The notes below the pieces were generated by a model. It did not search any database, was not told the DNA's origin, and saw only the letters and a list, made by a program, of their open reading frames with translations. Made by a program: the position numbers and the translations under genes. DNA of 64,000 nucleotides from Rhizobium sp. Q54 (lineage in GTDB: Bacteria; Pseudomonadota; Alphaproteobacteria; UBA2966; CAIVPW01). The stretch is from the NCBI GenBank assembly GCA_945904955.1, contig CAMDPO010000003.1:41391-105390 (forward strand), in the 5' to 3' direction. Of the stretch, positions 8,583 to 17,924 are shown piece after piece (position 1 is the stretch's first letter; every line of letters starts with the position of its first letter).

Positions 8583-11500
8583 ATGCGTATTGCGCGTCAG
8601 TACACTACCGCTGGTCGGGATGCTTACGAGTCGATTCCGTTCCGCACGGCGACGTCGGAGATTCGAAATCCCGACGGCTCGGTGGTGTTCAAGCTCGACG
8701 CGTTCGACGTGCCCGCCGCGTGGAGCCAGGTTGCCGCCGACGTTCTGGCGCAGAAGTATTTCCGCCGCGCCGGTATCCCGTCCCGCCTGCGTGCCGTCGA
8801 AGAGAACGACGTGCCGTCGTGGCTGTGGCGCAAGGTTGCCGACACCGCGGCCCTCGAGTCCCTCCCCGCTGCCGAGCGCAGCACCGGCGAGAAGGACGCG
8901 CGCCAGGTGTTCGATCGCCTCGCCGGTACGTGGACGTACTGGGCGTGGAAGGGCGGCTATTTCGGCACGGCAGAGAGCGACGCCGAGACCGACGCGCACG
9001 CGTTCCACGACGAGATGCGCTTCATGCTGGCCGCGCAGATGGGCGCGCCCAACTCGCCGCAATGGTTCAACACCGGATTGCACTGGGCCTACGGCATCGA
9101 TGGGCCGGCCCAGGGCCACTACTACGTCGACTGGCGCTCGGGCGAGATGACGCGCTCGACCAGCGCGTACGAGCATCCGCAGCCGCACGCGTGCTTCATC
9201 CAGGGGGTCGAGGACAACCTGGTCGAGGACGGCGGAATTATGGATCTTTGGCTGCGCGAGGCGCGGCTGTTCAAGTACGGCTCGGGCACCGGCTCCAACT
9301 TCTCGGCCCTGCGCGGCGACGGCGAACGCCTGTCGGGCGGCGGCAAGTCGTCGGGCCTGATGAGCTTCCTCAAGATCGGCGACCGCGCCGCCGGCGCCAT
9401 CAAGTCGGGCGGCACGACGCGCCGCGCTGCCAAAATGGTCGTGGTGGACATGGACCACCCGGACATCGAGCGCTTCATCGACTGGAAGGTGCTGGAAGAG
9501 CAGAAAGTCGCCAATCTGGTGACGGGCTCTCGCGTCAACCAGAAGCACCTGACTGCCATCATGAAGGCGTGCCACGCTATGGAAGGCGAGCGCCGCTTCC
9601 TGCCCTCCGACAATCCCGAGTTGAAGAAGGCGATCCGCGCCGCGCGCCAATCGCAGGTGCCGGAGAACTACGTCCAGCGCGTCATCGACTTCGCCAAGCA
9701 GGGCTATAAGGACATCGAGTTCCCGACCTACGACACCGACTGGGACGGCGAGGCGTACTTCACCGTCTCCGGCCAAAACGCCAACAACACCGTGCGCGTC
9801 ACCGACGACTTCCTGCGGGCGGTGCGCGACGACAAGGAGTGGACGCTGACGCGCCGCTCCGACGGCAAGGTTCACAAGAAACTGCCGGCCCGCGAACTGT
9901 GGGAGAAGGTCGCCGAGGCCGCCTGGCAGTCGGCCGACCCGGGCGTGCAGTTCCACACCACCATCAACGACTGGCATACCTGCCCGGCCGGCGGCGACAT
10001 CCGCGCCAGCAATCCGTGCTCCGAGTACATGTTCCTCGACGACACGGCGTGCAACCTCGCCTCCCTCAACCTGATGACGTTCCGTCGCGCTGACGGCACC
10101 CTCGACACCGAGTCCTATGCGCACGCCACGCGCCTGTGGACGCTGGTGCTGGAAGTCTCGGTGATGATGGCGCAGTTCCCGTCGCGCCGGATCGCAGAGC
10201 TCAGCTATCGCTACCGCACGCTGGGTCTGGGCTACGCCAACTTCGGCGGCTACCTGATGGCCTCGGGCATTCCGTACGACTCGGAGGAAGGCCGCGCCAT
10301 CTGCGGCGCCGCCACCGCGCTGATGACCGGCGTGTCCTATGCGACCTCTGCCGAGATCGCCTCCGAGCGCGGACCGTTCGCGGGCTTCGAGGACAACCGC
10401 GCGGCAATGCTGCGCGTCATCCGCAACCATGCGCGCGCCGCCGGCGCGCTCAGCGGCAAGTACGAAGGCCTGCACACCGAGCCGGTGGCGCTCGACGCCG
10501 ACAACTGCGAGGACACCGAGCTGGTCGTCGCCGCACGCGAGGCGTGGAAGCGCGCCCTGGCGCTCGGCACCAAGCACGGCTTCCGCAACGCCCAGACCAC
10601 CTGCATCGCGCCGACCGGCACGATCGGCCTGGTGATGGACTGCGACACCACCGGCATCGAGCCGGACTTCGCCCTTGTGAAGTTCAAGAAGCTCGCCGGC
10701 GGCGGCTACTTCCGCATCATCAATCGCTGCGTGCCGCTGGCGCTCGAGACGCTCGGCTACGACGAGGAGCGCGCCAACGCCATCGTCACCTATGCGGTCG
10801 GCCACGGCACCCTCGAAAACGCGCCGGCCATCGACCACAAGGCGCTGATGGCCAAGGGCTTCCTGCACGACTCGATCGACGCCGTCGAACAGGTGCTCTC
10901 CACCGCCTTCGACATCCGCTTCGCCTTCAACAAGTGGGTCCTCGGCGAGGCGTTCCTCACCAAGACGCTCGCCATCGACCCGGCGAAGCTCAACGATCCG
11001 ACCTTCGATCTGCTCAGCCACCTCGGCTTCACCGCCAAGGAGATCGAGACCGCCAACCTATTCTGCTGCGGCGCCATGACGGTCGAAGGTGCGCCGCACC
11101 TGAAGCCCGAGCATATGGCCGTGTTCGATTGCGCCAGCCCGTGCGGCGCGCGCGGCGTCCGCTCGCTGTCGTGGCAGAGCCACATCCTGGCAATGGCGGC
11201 GGCGCAGCCGTTCGTCTCCGGCGCCATTTCCAAGACCATCAACATGCCGAACGCGGCGACGGTCGACGACGTGCGCAACGCCTACCAGCTGTCGTGGACC
11301 AAGGCGCTCAAGGCCAACGCCCTGTACCGGGACGGCTCCAAGCTCTCGCAGCCGTTGGCCTCCGCCATCGCCGGCGCCGATATCGCCGACGACGACGAGC
11401 AGGAAGCCACCCCGCTCGCCGCGGCTGCGACCACCCCTGCCCCGGCTCCCGCCGTGCCGGAGCGCGTCAAGGCGGCGGCCGAGAAGATGGCCGAGGCCTG

Positions 11501-12293
11501 GGTCGCGCGCCGCAAGCGCCTGCCGCAACGGCGCAAGGGCTACACGCAGAAGGCCACCGTCGGCGGCCACAAGGTCTACCTGCACACGGGCGAGTACGAC
11601 GACGGCTCGCTGGGCGAGATCTTCATCGACATGCACAAGGAAGGCGCCGCTTTCCGCAGCTTGATGAACAACTTTGCCATCGCGATCTCGATCGGGCTGC
11701 AGTACGGCGTCCCCCTCGACGAGTTCGTCGAAGCGTTCACATTCACGCGCTTCGAGCCGAGCGGCATGGTCGAGGGCAACACGGCCATCAAGATGGCGAC
11801 GTCGCTGGTCGACTACGTGTTCCGCGAGCTGGCGGTGTCGTACCTGAACCGCACTGACCTTGCGCACGTGTCGCCCGACAACCTCCGTCCCGACGCCATG
11901 GGCGGCGGCGAGCGCCCGCGCGAGGCCACCGCCGTCGGCGAGAGCCCGCGCGTGGATATGGCCAGCAACGGCTATGTGCGCGGCCACAAGCCGTACCTGG
12001 TGTCGACGGCGAAGATGCCGGCGGCGGCAGTCGGCGAGGCGCCGCGCATGCTGGCGATGGCCGGCGGCCATGCCGTCGCCCACAACCACACCACCATGAC
12101 GGTCGCTGAGACGGTGAGCGTCGCCGCCGGGTCGGGCGCGTCCGAGGCGGTCGGTGTCACGCTGCGGCGCATCGAGGCCAAGGTCAAAGGCTACGAAGGC
12201 GACGCGTGCGGCGAGTGCGGCAACTTCACCCTGGTGCGCAACGGCACGTGCCTCAAGTGCGTGACCTGCGGCGGTACCACCGGCTGCTCATGA
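8583..12293 (+). CDS. nrdJ: Adenosylcobalamin-dependent (class II) ribonucleoside-diphosphate reductase
   Basis: 1236 residues, normal for the long alphaproteobacterial NrdJ. It reduces ribonucleotides to deoxyribonucleotides in the cytosol using an adenosylcobalamin-derived radical. Visible landmarks: the catalytic-core motif [20 protein letters not shown] (about residue 476), [19 protein letters not shown], an Ala/Pro-rich linker near 945, and a C-terminal TSCPD-type domain followed by a Cys-rich tail ([29 protein letters not shown]) that shuttles reducing equivalents. The ATG at 8583 follows GGGGGAAAGAAA. It works without oxygen or NrdB and would make growth depend on B12. The small gene at 12290 overlaps its stop. 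Confidence 0.96.
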   Translation: MRIARQYTTAGRDAYESIPFRTATSEIRNPDGSVVFKLDAFDVPAAWSQVAADVLAQKYFRRAGIPSRLRAVEENDVPSWLWRKVADTAALESLPAAERSTGEKDARQVFDRLAGTWTYWAWKGGYFGTAESDAETDAHAFHDEMRFMLAAQMGAPNSPQWFNTGLHWAYGIDGPAQGHYYVDWRSGEMTRSTSAYEHPQPHACFIQGVEDNLVEDGGIMDLWLREARLFKYGSGTGSNFSALRGDGERLSGGGKSSGLMSFLKIGDRAAGAIKSGGTTRRAAKMVVVDMDHPDIERFIDWKVLEEQKVANLVTGSRVNQKHLTAIMKACHAMEGERRFLPSDNPELKKAIRAARQSQVPENYVQRVIDFAKQGYKDIEFPTYDTDWDGEAYFTVSGQNANNTVRVTDDFLRAVRDDKEWTLTRRSDGKVHKKLPARELWEKVAEAAWQSADPGVQFHTTINDWHTCPAGGDIRASNPCSEYMFLDDTACNLASLNLMTFRRADGTLDTESYAHATRLWTLVLEVSVMMAQFPSRRIAELSYRYRTLGLGYANFGGYLMASGIPYDSEEGRAICGAATALMTGVSYATSAEIASERGPFAGFEDNRAAMLRVIRNHARAAGALSGKYEGLHTEPVALDADNCEDTELVVAAREAWKRALALGTKHGFRNAQTTCIAPTGTIGLVMDCDTTGIEPDFALVKFKKLAGGGYFRIINRCVPLALETLGYDEERANAIVTYAVGHGTLENAPAIDHKALMAKGFLHDSIDAVEQVLSTAFDIRFAFNKWVLGEAFLTKTLAIDPAKLNDPTFDLLSHLGFTAKEIETANLFCCGAMTVEGAPHLKPEHMAVFDCASPCGARGVRSLSWQSHILAMAAAQPFVSGAISKTINMPNAATVDDVRNAYQLSWTKALKANALYRDGSKLSQPLASAIAGADIADDDEQEATPLAAAATTPAPAPAVPERVKAAAEKMAEAWVARRKRLPQRRKGYTQKATVGGHKVYLHTGEYDDGSLGEIFIDMHKEGAAFRSLMNNFAIAISIGLQYGVPLDEFVEAFTFTRFEPSGMVEGNTAIKMATSLVDYVFRELAVSYLNRTDLAHVSPDNLRPDAMGGGERPREATAVGESPRVDMASNGYVRGHKPYLVSTAKMPAAAVGEAPRMLAMAGGHAVAHNHTTMTVAETVSVAAGSGASEAVGVTLRRIEAKVKGYEGDACGECGNFTLVRNGTCLKCVTCGGTTGCS

Positions 12294-12544
12294 GGTCCCA
12301 GATGCGGAGTGAATCTCTCGCCAGCCTGCTCGATCATGTCGACGCATTGACGCGCGACATGTGCGAACCGCAGAACAGGCTGGCGGAGGTCAGCTCCCGC
12401 ATCGCCCGCAATCAGGCCAGCGGCGACGACTTCGCCGAGCATCGGCGGCTCTCCGACCACATCGGTGGGTTGATGGACCAGGTCGCCGACCTGCGCACCG
12501 TCATCAGCCAGATACTGGCGCGCAGCCGCGCGCGGGCGGCCTAG
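12290..12544 (+). CDS. Small coiled-coil-like protein coupled to nrdJ
   Basis: 84 residues from an ATG that overlaps the nrdJ stop as ATGA; a second in-frame ATG is at 12302. The product is polar and probably all helical ([55 protein letters not shown]), with heptad-like Leu/Val/Ile spacing. I recognise no family. The stop-start overlap implies translational coupling with nrdJ, so it may help or regulate the reductase, but this is inference from position only. Confidence 0.65.
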   Translation: MRSQMRSESLASLLDHVDALTRDMCEPQNRLAEVSSRIARNQASGDDFAEHRRLSDHIGGLMDQVADLRTVISQILARSRARAA

Positions 12545-12548
12545 GCGA

Positions 12549-12839
12549 ATGGCCCCGCTCAGCGCCGTCCAGCATTGCGAATCGGAGATCGAGGCCGAGC
12601 TGCGGCGCTACCACGAGCGCCAGCGCGCCCTCGAGACGCGCCGGGGCACCGGCGTGCAAGGATTTGACGACCGCGAGGCGCAAGCGCGGCTCGCCACGTT
12701 CATCGCCCGCCTCAACGAATGGCAGGCGCAGGTGCGATCCGCACGGATTGCGGTGATGCACGGCGCGGGGTTTGCCCGCGAGCTGGAGACGTTCGGCGGG
12801 GCGGGGGCGGGTCACGCCTCCGGCGTGACCGCAGGTTGA
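12549..12839 (+). CDS. Small helical protein downstream of nrdJ, unknown
   Basis: 96 residues, starting four bases after the previous stop. Charged and probably helical: CESEIEAELRRYHERQRALE, ARLATFIARLNEWQAQVRS. The C-terminal 18 residues are Gly/Ala-rich and look disordered. No recognised domain. Same operon as nrdJ by spacing; its 3' end is followed by a structured region and a strong terminator. Confidence 0.55.
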   Translation: MAPLSAVQHCESEIEAELRRYHERQRALETRRGTGVQGFDDREAQARLATFIARLNEWQAQVRSARIAVMHGAGFARELETFGGAGAGHASGVTAG

Positions 12840-12996
12840 GTACACACACCCCGTTCCGAGATTCGCCCACGCGGGGCTCCTGCCCTGGAGTCCCATGCGG
12901 GTGGATAGCGGACGGATGCTGGGCCCTCGTCACCGCCGAGGGTTCTCCTGTCCGCGCGTTGTGTAGTCCTTTGGTAAATCCTCCCTGATCGACTAG

Positions 12997-13065
12997 GCGG
13001 GCCGAGCCAGTTATGCGGAGCATGCCTTCGCATGACATGCCCACAAGGCTCGGCCCGCCCTTTTT
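12997..13065 (+). terminator. Strong Rho-independent terminator of the nrdJ operon
   Basis: A perfect 13-bp stem, GGCGGGCCGAGCC (12997-13009) with GGCTCGGCCCGCC (13047-13059), is followed by CTTTTT. The 37-base loop contains a second small hairpin (CATGC/GCATG around 13021-13034). It lies between the plus-strand nrdJ operon and the convergent soxD gene. The opposite strand has no T-run after the stem, so it should act mainly on plus-strand transcripts. Confidence 0.85.
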
Positions 13066-13133
13066 GATCCACCGGCCGTGGTCCAGTCCCTTGGTTGCGC
13101 TACTGCGCAACACATTCAAGCTAAGGGCGAGAT

Positions 13134-13670
13134 TCACCCGGGCGTGTAGGCGTTTATGAACGCGTCGCGGTTGGGCATCTTCACGGCCGGCAGGGACTTT
13201 GCGTCGATGACGTCCGTCTCGCCGACGATCCGGCTCAAGAACAGGACGTAGGCGATCGCCGCGTATACCTCCTCGTCGGTGAGCGACAGGGGTGCGTTGT
13301 ACGGCATGGCGCGGCGCACGTAGTCGAACAGGGTGGTCGCGTAGGGCCAGTAGCTGCCGACGGTTTTGAACGTCTGCACCTCGTCCTGCAGCGTACCGAT
13401 GCCGCTGGCGATGCGATCGTTGGTGGCACCCTCGCCTCGTTCGCCATGACACGCGGCGCAGCGCGCCATGAACACAGCCTCACCCTGCTTTGCGGTGGCT
13501 TGGCCGGCCGGCAGGCCGGTACCGTCGGGCGGGATGCTGATGTCGAACAGCCGGATCAGCATTTCCGGCGCCGGGGTGCCGAGCTTGGGTGGGTCGATGG
13601 CGAGTGCTGCGCCGGCCACGACGAGCGCCACGGCGGTCATGCCGCCGAGCAGAACCTTATGCCCAAACAT
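13134..13670 (-). CDS. soxD: c-type cytochrome subunit of sulfite dehydrogenase (SoxD type)
   Basis: 178 residues. An N-terminal signal/anchor (LLGGMTAVALVVAGAALA) exports it to the periplasm. One heme-c site, CAACH, is present at about residue 72, and the later region TVGSYWPYATTLFDYVRRAM followed by PYNAPLSLTDEEVYAAIAYV is typical of SoxD-like cytochromes, with a Met as likely axial ligand. It accepts electrons from the molybdopterin subunit encoded just upstream; the two coding regions overlap by 14 bases, indicating one operon and a tight complex. Confidence 0.87.
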   Translation of the reverse strand: MFGHKVLLGGMTAVALVVAGAALAIDPPKLGTPAPEMLIRLFDISIPPDGTGLPAGQATAKQGEAVFMARCAACHGERGEGATNDRIASGIGTLQDEVQTFKTVGSYWPYATTLFDYVRRAMPYNAPLSLTDEEVYAAIAYVLFLSRIVGETDVIDAKSLPAVKMPNRDAFINAYTPG

Positions 13671-14964
13671 TCTTCACCAACCCGCTCTGGCGGATCTCCC
13701 AGGTCGTGATGCCGTTGTAGTGGTAGGCGTTCTTGACGCCTTTGGTGCCGATCAGCTCGGCGCGCGTGGGTTGCACGGCACCGGTCTCGTCGGTAGCGCG
13801 GCTTTGCAGGATGACTTCTTTGCCATCCCACTGCCACGGCAGGCGGAAGCGCGTTAGCGCGCGGCTGGCGATCGGTTCCTGCAGGGCCGCCTCGGCCCAT
13901 GAGGCGCCGCCGTCGGCCGAGATATCGACGCGCTTGATCTTGCCGTTGCCCGACCAGGCGAATCCGGAGATCTCGTAGAAGCCGGGGCCCTGCATGTTGA
14001 CGCCCTCGGACGGGCGGGTGATGACCGACTTCACTTCCATCGGGAAGGTGAACTGCATCGACTTTCCGTCCGGCATCAGCTCTGTGTACTTCGAGGTCTC
14101 GTCCTTGGTGTAGGTCGGGCCCTCGGTCAGCTTGATGCGGTGCAGCCACTTGACGTTCATGTTGCCTTCCCAGCCGGGCAGCAACAGGCGCATCGGGTAG
14201 CCCTGCTCGGGCCGGATGCGCTCGCCGTTCTGGAACAACGCGACCATTGCGTCGCCAAGCGCCTTCTCGATGGGAACGCTGCGGCTCATGCCGGAGGCGT
14301 CGATGCCTTCGGCCAGGATCCACTTGGCCTTGGGGTCGATGCCGGCTTCTTCGAGCAGGTAGTGGAGCGGCACGCCCGTCCACTCCGAGCACGAGAGGAG
14401 GCCGTGCATGGTGCCGACGAAGCCGACGGGCGGCTGGACGGCCCAACCGCCGCCGCTGTTGCCGGCGCACTCGATGAAGTGGATGGCCGAGACGCGCGGG
14501 TAGCGCATCAGCGACTCGAGGTCGAACACGAGCGGCTGGCGCACGAGGCCGTGGATCAGGAGCCGGTGGCGGTCGGGATCGATGTCGGGCACGCCGCTGT
14601 GGCTGCGCTCGAAGTGCAGGCCGCTCGGCGTGATGATGCCTTCCAGAAGATGCAGCGGCGTGCGCGACGAACCGGCGCCGGGGCTCGGATAGCTGTTCGC
14701 GCGCACCGTCACCAGGCGCTGCACCGGCTCCTCGAACTTCGACGGCACGCCGTAGGGTGTGAACGATTTGCCCGGTTCCTTGCGCCAGTCCGGCACGGTC
14801 GCCATCTGCGCGGATGCAGGCTGCGCGCTGAGCAAGCCGCTGAGCGACGCCGCCCCGGCAAAGAATGCGCCGCCGCTCAAGAACATGCGGCGATGCAGCA
14901 AGCCATTGGCAGCAACCGGCTCGGCGTCTGCGAACGGTGTCACCTCGTTCGGAGTCTTCGCCAT
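13657..14964 (-). CDS. soxC: Molybdopterin sulfite dehydrogenase catalytic subunit (SoxC type)
   Basis: 435 residues from the ATG at 14964, preceded by GGGGAGGG. A twin-arginine signal (HRRMFLSGGAFFAG, about residues 24-37) sends the folded Mo-cofactor protein to the periplasm. The Mo ligand lies in FIECAGNSGGGW, followed by GLLSCSEWTGVPLHYLLEEA, typical of SoxC; the C-terminal dimerisation domain has VDISADGGASWAEAAL. Oxidises sulfite, or the sulfane sulfur on SoxYZ in full Sox systems; no other sox genes are in the window, so a free sulfite dehydrogenase role is as likely. Divergent from the SET-domain gene. Confidence 0.93.
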   Translation of the reverse strand: MAKTPNEVTPFADAEPVAANGLLHRRMFLSGGAFFAGAASLSGLLSAQPASAQMATVPDWRKEPGKSFTPYGVPSKFEEPVQRLVTVRANSYPSPGAGSSRTPLHLLEGIITPSGLHFERSHSGVPDIDPDRHRLLIHGLVRQPLVFDLESLMRYPRVSAIHFIECAGNSGGGWAVQPPVGFVGTMHGLLSCSEWTGVPLHYLLEEAGIDPKAKWILAEGIDASGMSRSVPIEKALGDAMVALFQNGERIRPEQGYPMRLLLPGWEGNMNVKWLHRIKLTEGPTYTKDETSKYTELMPDGKSMQFTFPMEVKSVITRPSEGVNMQGPGFYEISGFAWSGNGKIKRVDISADGGASWAEAALQEPIASRALTRFRLPWQWDGKEVILQSRATDETGAVQPTRAELIGTKGVKNAYHYNGITTWEIRQSGLVKNVWA

Positions 14965-15106
14965 TCCCAAACCCTCCCCTATCCAAACTCGTCGGGATGT
15001 TAGTCCCATGCGCTCGCCAAGGCCAAGGTGCCCGCGGCGCGCCAAAGCGGCAGCGAACGGCCGGGTTGGCAACTCGCGGCGGGCGCCGGTATGGTGCCGG
15101 GGGCCC

Positions 15107-15760
15107 ATGATCCATCCCGATACGGAACTGCGGTTCGTCTCGCCCGCCGTCGGCTTTGGCGTGTTCGCGACGGCGGCGATCCCGCGCGGCACCCTGCTGT
15201 GGGTGGCGTGTCACTTCGACCGCGTGCTGACCGCCACCGAGGTCGATGGGATGGGCGCCGACTATCGCGCGGTGCTCGAGCGCTACGCCTACGTGGACAG
15301 CGCGGGCGACTACAACCTGTGCTGGGACCTCGCCCGCCGGCTCAACCACAGCTGCGAGCCGAGCATGCGCGGGCTGGGCCAGCAATTCGACATCGCCGTG
15401 CGCGACATCGCCGCCGGGGAGCAGATCACCTGCGAGTACGGCGTCCTCAACCTGTCCGGTTCCTTGCGCTGTGCGTGCGGAGCGCCGACGTGCCGGGGAA
15501 CCGTGCGCGGCGACGATGCGATGCGCCTGTGGGACGCGTGGGACGCCGAGATATTGGCCTCCCTGCCGCGCGCGCGCCACGTGCCACAGCCGTTGCTGCC
15601 GTTCGCACGCGCCGCCGTGCCGTTTTGGCGCTGGGCCGACGGCAGCGAGCCCTGCCCGAGCACGCGCCTCGACTATGCGGGGCGCTCCGCCCGAAGATGT
15701 CGACGTCGCGGACAACCCATGGGCGCTTCGTTCGGCACGATCACAGACATGACGACGTAG
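15107..15760 (+). CDS. SET-domain protein (putative protein-lysine methyltransferase)
   Basis: 217 residues. SET motifs are in order: VGFGVFATAAIPRGTLLW near residue 15, RRLNHSCEPSMRG (NHSCxP SAM-binding signature) near 80, AAGEQITCEYG near 104, and a Cys-rich post-SET-like end CACGAPTCRG that could bind zinc. Known SET enzymes methylate lysines using SAM; bacterial examples are scattered and their targets are mostly unknown. The C-terminal 35 residues are Arg-rich. The ATG at 15107 is the first that leaves the SET domain intact. It is followed by one base, then the ABC exporter start, so it belongs to the 15107-19105 operon. Confidence 0.82.
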   Translation: MIHPDTELRFVSPAVGFGVFATAAIPRGTLLWVACHFDRVLTATEVDGMGADYRAVLERYAYVDSAGDYNLCWDLARRLNHSCEPSMRGLGQQFDIAVRDIAAGEQITCEYGVLNLSGSLRCACGAPTCRGTVRGDDAMRLWDAWDAEILASLPRARHVPQPLLPFARAAVPFWRWADGSEPCPSTRLDYAGRSARRCRRRGQPMGASFGTITDMTT

Positions 15761-15761
15761 C

Positions 15762-17924
15762 ATGTTTGGCTTCCTCCGCCGGTTGCCGACCCTGGTGCGC
15801 GGACACTGGCCGGCCTTCCTTCTCGTGACCTCGTTGTTCTTGGCGACCAGCGCGTTTGAAAGCGCGCTGCTGCCGCTCGTCATCCAGGTGCTGATCGACG
15901 ACGTGCTGACACCGCGCAACGCGGCGCTGCTGGTGCCCTTGCTTGGCAGCGTGGTGGGCGCGGCCGTCCTTTATTGCGTCGTAGCGATCGGGCGGGACGT
16001 TTTGCACGCGCGCCTGAGCGAGACCCTGCTGGCGGGCGTGCGCGAGCGCCTCTACGTGCGCTTGCAGCGCCAGAGCGTCGGGTTCCACGCCAAGACGGCG
16101 ACGCCGACCCTGGTAGCGCACTTCACGACGGACCTGAGCGCGGTGGAGCAAAGTCTTGCGTCCGGAATTCCGTGGGCGCTGACCGGCGTGCTCGGACTTT
16201 GCATCAGCAGTGGCCTGCTGTTCACGCTAGAGTGGAAGCTGGCGTTGCTGGCGACGGCGGGACTGGCACTGTCGACGGCTGGACCAACGCTGCTCGGCGG
16301 TCGCGCCCTGCGCGCGAGCCGGCGCGTGCGCGAGGAGCAGGCCCAGTTCGCGGCGCGCGTGCACGAGGACCTGGCGGCGCACCAGACCGTGCTGGCGTTC
16401 GGCATGCAGGGCAGCCGGCTGGCGCGGTTCCGCCACAACCTCGGTAACTACCTGGCATTGTCGACACGGGCGCAAATCCTCGGCGCGCTGGTGGAGCGGA
16501 CGCCGAACGTCACCATGCTGGCGTTCAACATGGGCGTTCTGGTGGTGGGCTCGCTCCTGGTGTTCGGCGGCGACATGAGCATCGGATCGCTGGTCTCGTT
16601 CTACGCCCTATCGACGGGCCTCAGCGCGTCGGTTGCCGCCATCACGTGGTCGCACCCGTACTTCATCGCGGCGGATTCGGGGCTCGGACGCATCGACGAG
16701 GCGCTGGCGGAAGAGGTCAGCGTCACCGACCGCAGCAACCCCGGCGAGGCGACGCCGCTGGCGGACGGCATCGAACTCGATCACGTCACCTTCGGCTATG
16801 CGGCGGACCGGCCGATCCTGCGCGACGTCAGCCTGCACGTGCCGCACAACACGTACTGCGCGTTCGTTGGGCCGAGCGGCTCGGGCAAGTCCACCGTCCT
16901 CAATCTGGTGCTGCGCTTCTTCGATGCCCAGCAGGGCACCGTGCGGTGGGATGGTCGTGACGTGCGCGATCTGACGCAGGCGTCGCTGCGCGGCCAGATG
17001 GCGGTCGTGTTCCAGGACAACGTCGTGTTCCGCGACACGGTGCGGGCCAACCTGCGGGTCGGCAGACCCGACGCATCCGACGAAGAGTTGCGCGCCGCGC
17101 TCGCCGACGCCGAGTTGCTGGACCTCGTCAACAAGCTCCCCAACGGCCTCGATACGATGCTCGGCGAGAGTGGCGTGCGCCTGTCGGGCGGCCAACGCCA
17201 GCGTCTTGCCATTGCGCGCGCGCTGCTGCGCAACCCGTCCGTGCTGGTCCTCGACGAGGCGACCAGCGCCCTCGACCCGGCGACCGAGGCAGCGGTGAAC
17301 GAGACGGTGCAACGGGTCGGGCGCTCGCGCACGGTGCTGTCGGTGACGCACCGGCTGTCGTCGACGACCAGCGCCGACCGCATCTTCGTTCTGGACGCGG
17401 GCACGCTTGTCGAAGCCGGCACCCACGAAGAGCTGCAGCGCAACGGCGGCGTCTATTCGCGGCTGTGGGCGAAGCAGAGTGGATTCGGCATCAGCTCCGA
17501 GGGCGACTGGGCCACGGTAGAGGCGTCGCGCCTCAAGCAGCTACCGCTGCTGAGCGATCTCTCCACCGACGCCCTCGAGATGCTGGCGCAGCAGTTCCAG
17601 CCGGAGATCTACCCCGCCGACCGCGAGGTGGTGCACCAGGGCGATCCCGGCGACCGATTCTTCATCGTGGCGCGCGGGGACCTCGAAGTTATCGCGGATG
17701 ACGCCGACGGCCCCAAGCGCATCGCCACGCTGCGCGACGGTGACTACTTCGGCGAGACGGCGCTCCTCTACGACCAACCGCGCTCGGCGACTGTGCGGAC
17801 GCTGGCGCCGAGCGTACTGCTGTCGCTGCGTCGGCGTCCGTTCCTGGCCTTGCTGCAGACCCGGCCAGACTTGCGCGCGGCGATTGAGCGGGAAGCACAG
17901 CGCCGGCAAGCGCGCGTCGCATGA
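15762..17924 (+). CDS. ABC exporter (fused permease/ATPase) with C-terminal cyclic-nucleotide-binding domain
   Basis: 720 residues. Residues 1-310 are a six-helix exporter membrane domain (first helix WPAFLLVTSLFLATSAFESA region). The nucleotide-binding domain spans about 330-570: Walker A GPSGSGKST near 370, signature LSGGQRQRLAIARAL, Walker B SVLVLDEATSALD, and the H-loop VTHRLSS. Residues about 590-710 form a cNMP-binding domain with the cassette FGETALLYDQPRSATVR, keeping Glu and the R-S-A ligand contacts. There is no N-terminal C39 peptidase domain. The export substrate is unknown; the cNMP domain suggests export is gated by a cyclic nucleotide. The downstream gene starts inside its stop (ATGA overlap). 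Confidence 0.9.
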   Translation: MFGFLRRLPTLVRGHWPAFLLVTSLFLATSAFESALLPLVIQVLIDDVLTPRNAALLVPLLGSVVGAAVLYCVVAIGRDVLHARLSETLLAGVRERLYVRLQRQSVGFHAKTATPTLVAHFTTDLSAVEQSLASGIPWALTGVLGLCISSGLLFTLEWKLALLATAGLALSTAGPTLLGGRALRASRRVREEQAQFAARVHEDLAAHQTVLAFGMQGSRLARFRHNLGNYLALSTRAQILGALVERTPNVTMLAFNMGVLVVGSLLVFGGDMSIGSLVSFYALSTGLSASVAAITWSHPYFIAADSGLGRIDEALAEEVSVTDRSNPGEATPLADGIELDHVTFGYAADRPILRDVSLHVPHNTYCAFVGPSGSGKSTVLNLVLRFFDAQQGTVRWDGRDVRDLTQASLRGQMAVVFQDNVVFRDTVRANLRVGRPDASDEELRAALADAELLDLVNKLPNGLDTMLGESGVRLSGGQRQRLAIARALLRNPSVLVLDEATSALDPATEAAVNETVQRVGRSRTVLSVTHRLSSTTSADRIFVLDAGTLVEAGTHEELQRNGGVYSRLWAKQSGFGISSEGDWATVEASRLKQLPLLSDLSTDALEMLAQQFQPEIYPADREVVHQGDPGDRFFIVARGDLEVIADDADGPKRIATLRDGDYFGETALLYDQPRSATVRTLAPSVLLSLRRRPFLALLQTRPDLRAAIEREAQRRQARVA

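Noticed and set aside
8568..11021. Long minus-strand open frame (about 817 codons) opposite nrdJ, and similar long antisense frames opposite soxC, accC, aspS and lptD
   Set aside because: Expected in GC-rich DNA with strong third-position bias. The translations are low-complexity (R, A, H, G, V rich) with no family motifs, and real genes lie opposite.
15762..17924. Bacteriocin exporter with C39 peptidase
   Set aside because: The first 300 residues are membrane helices; there is no N-terminal C39 Cys-protease motif and no small precursor gene beside it.
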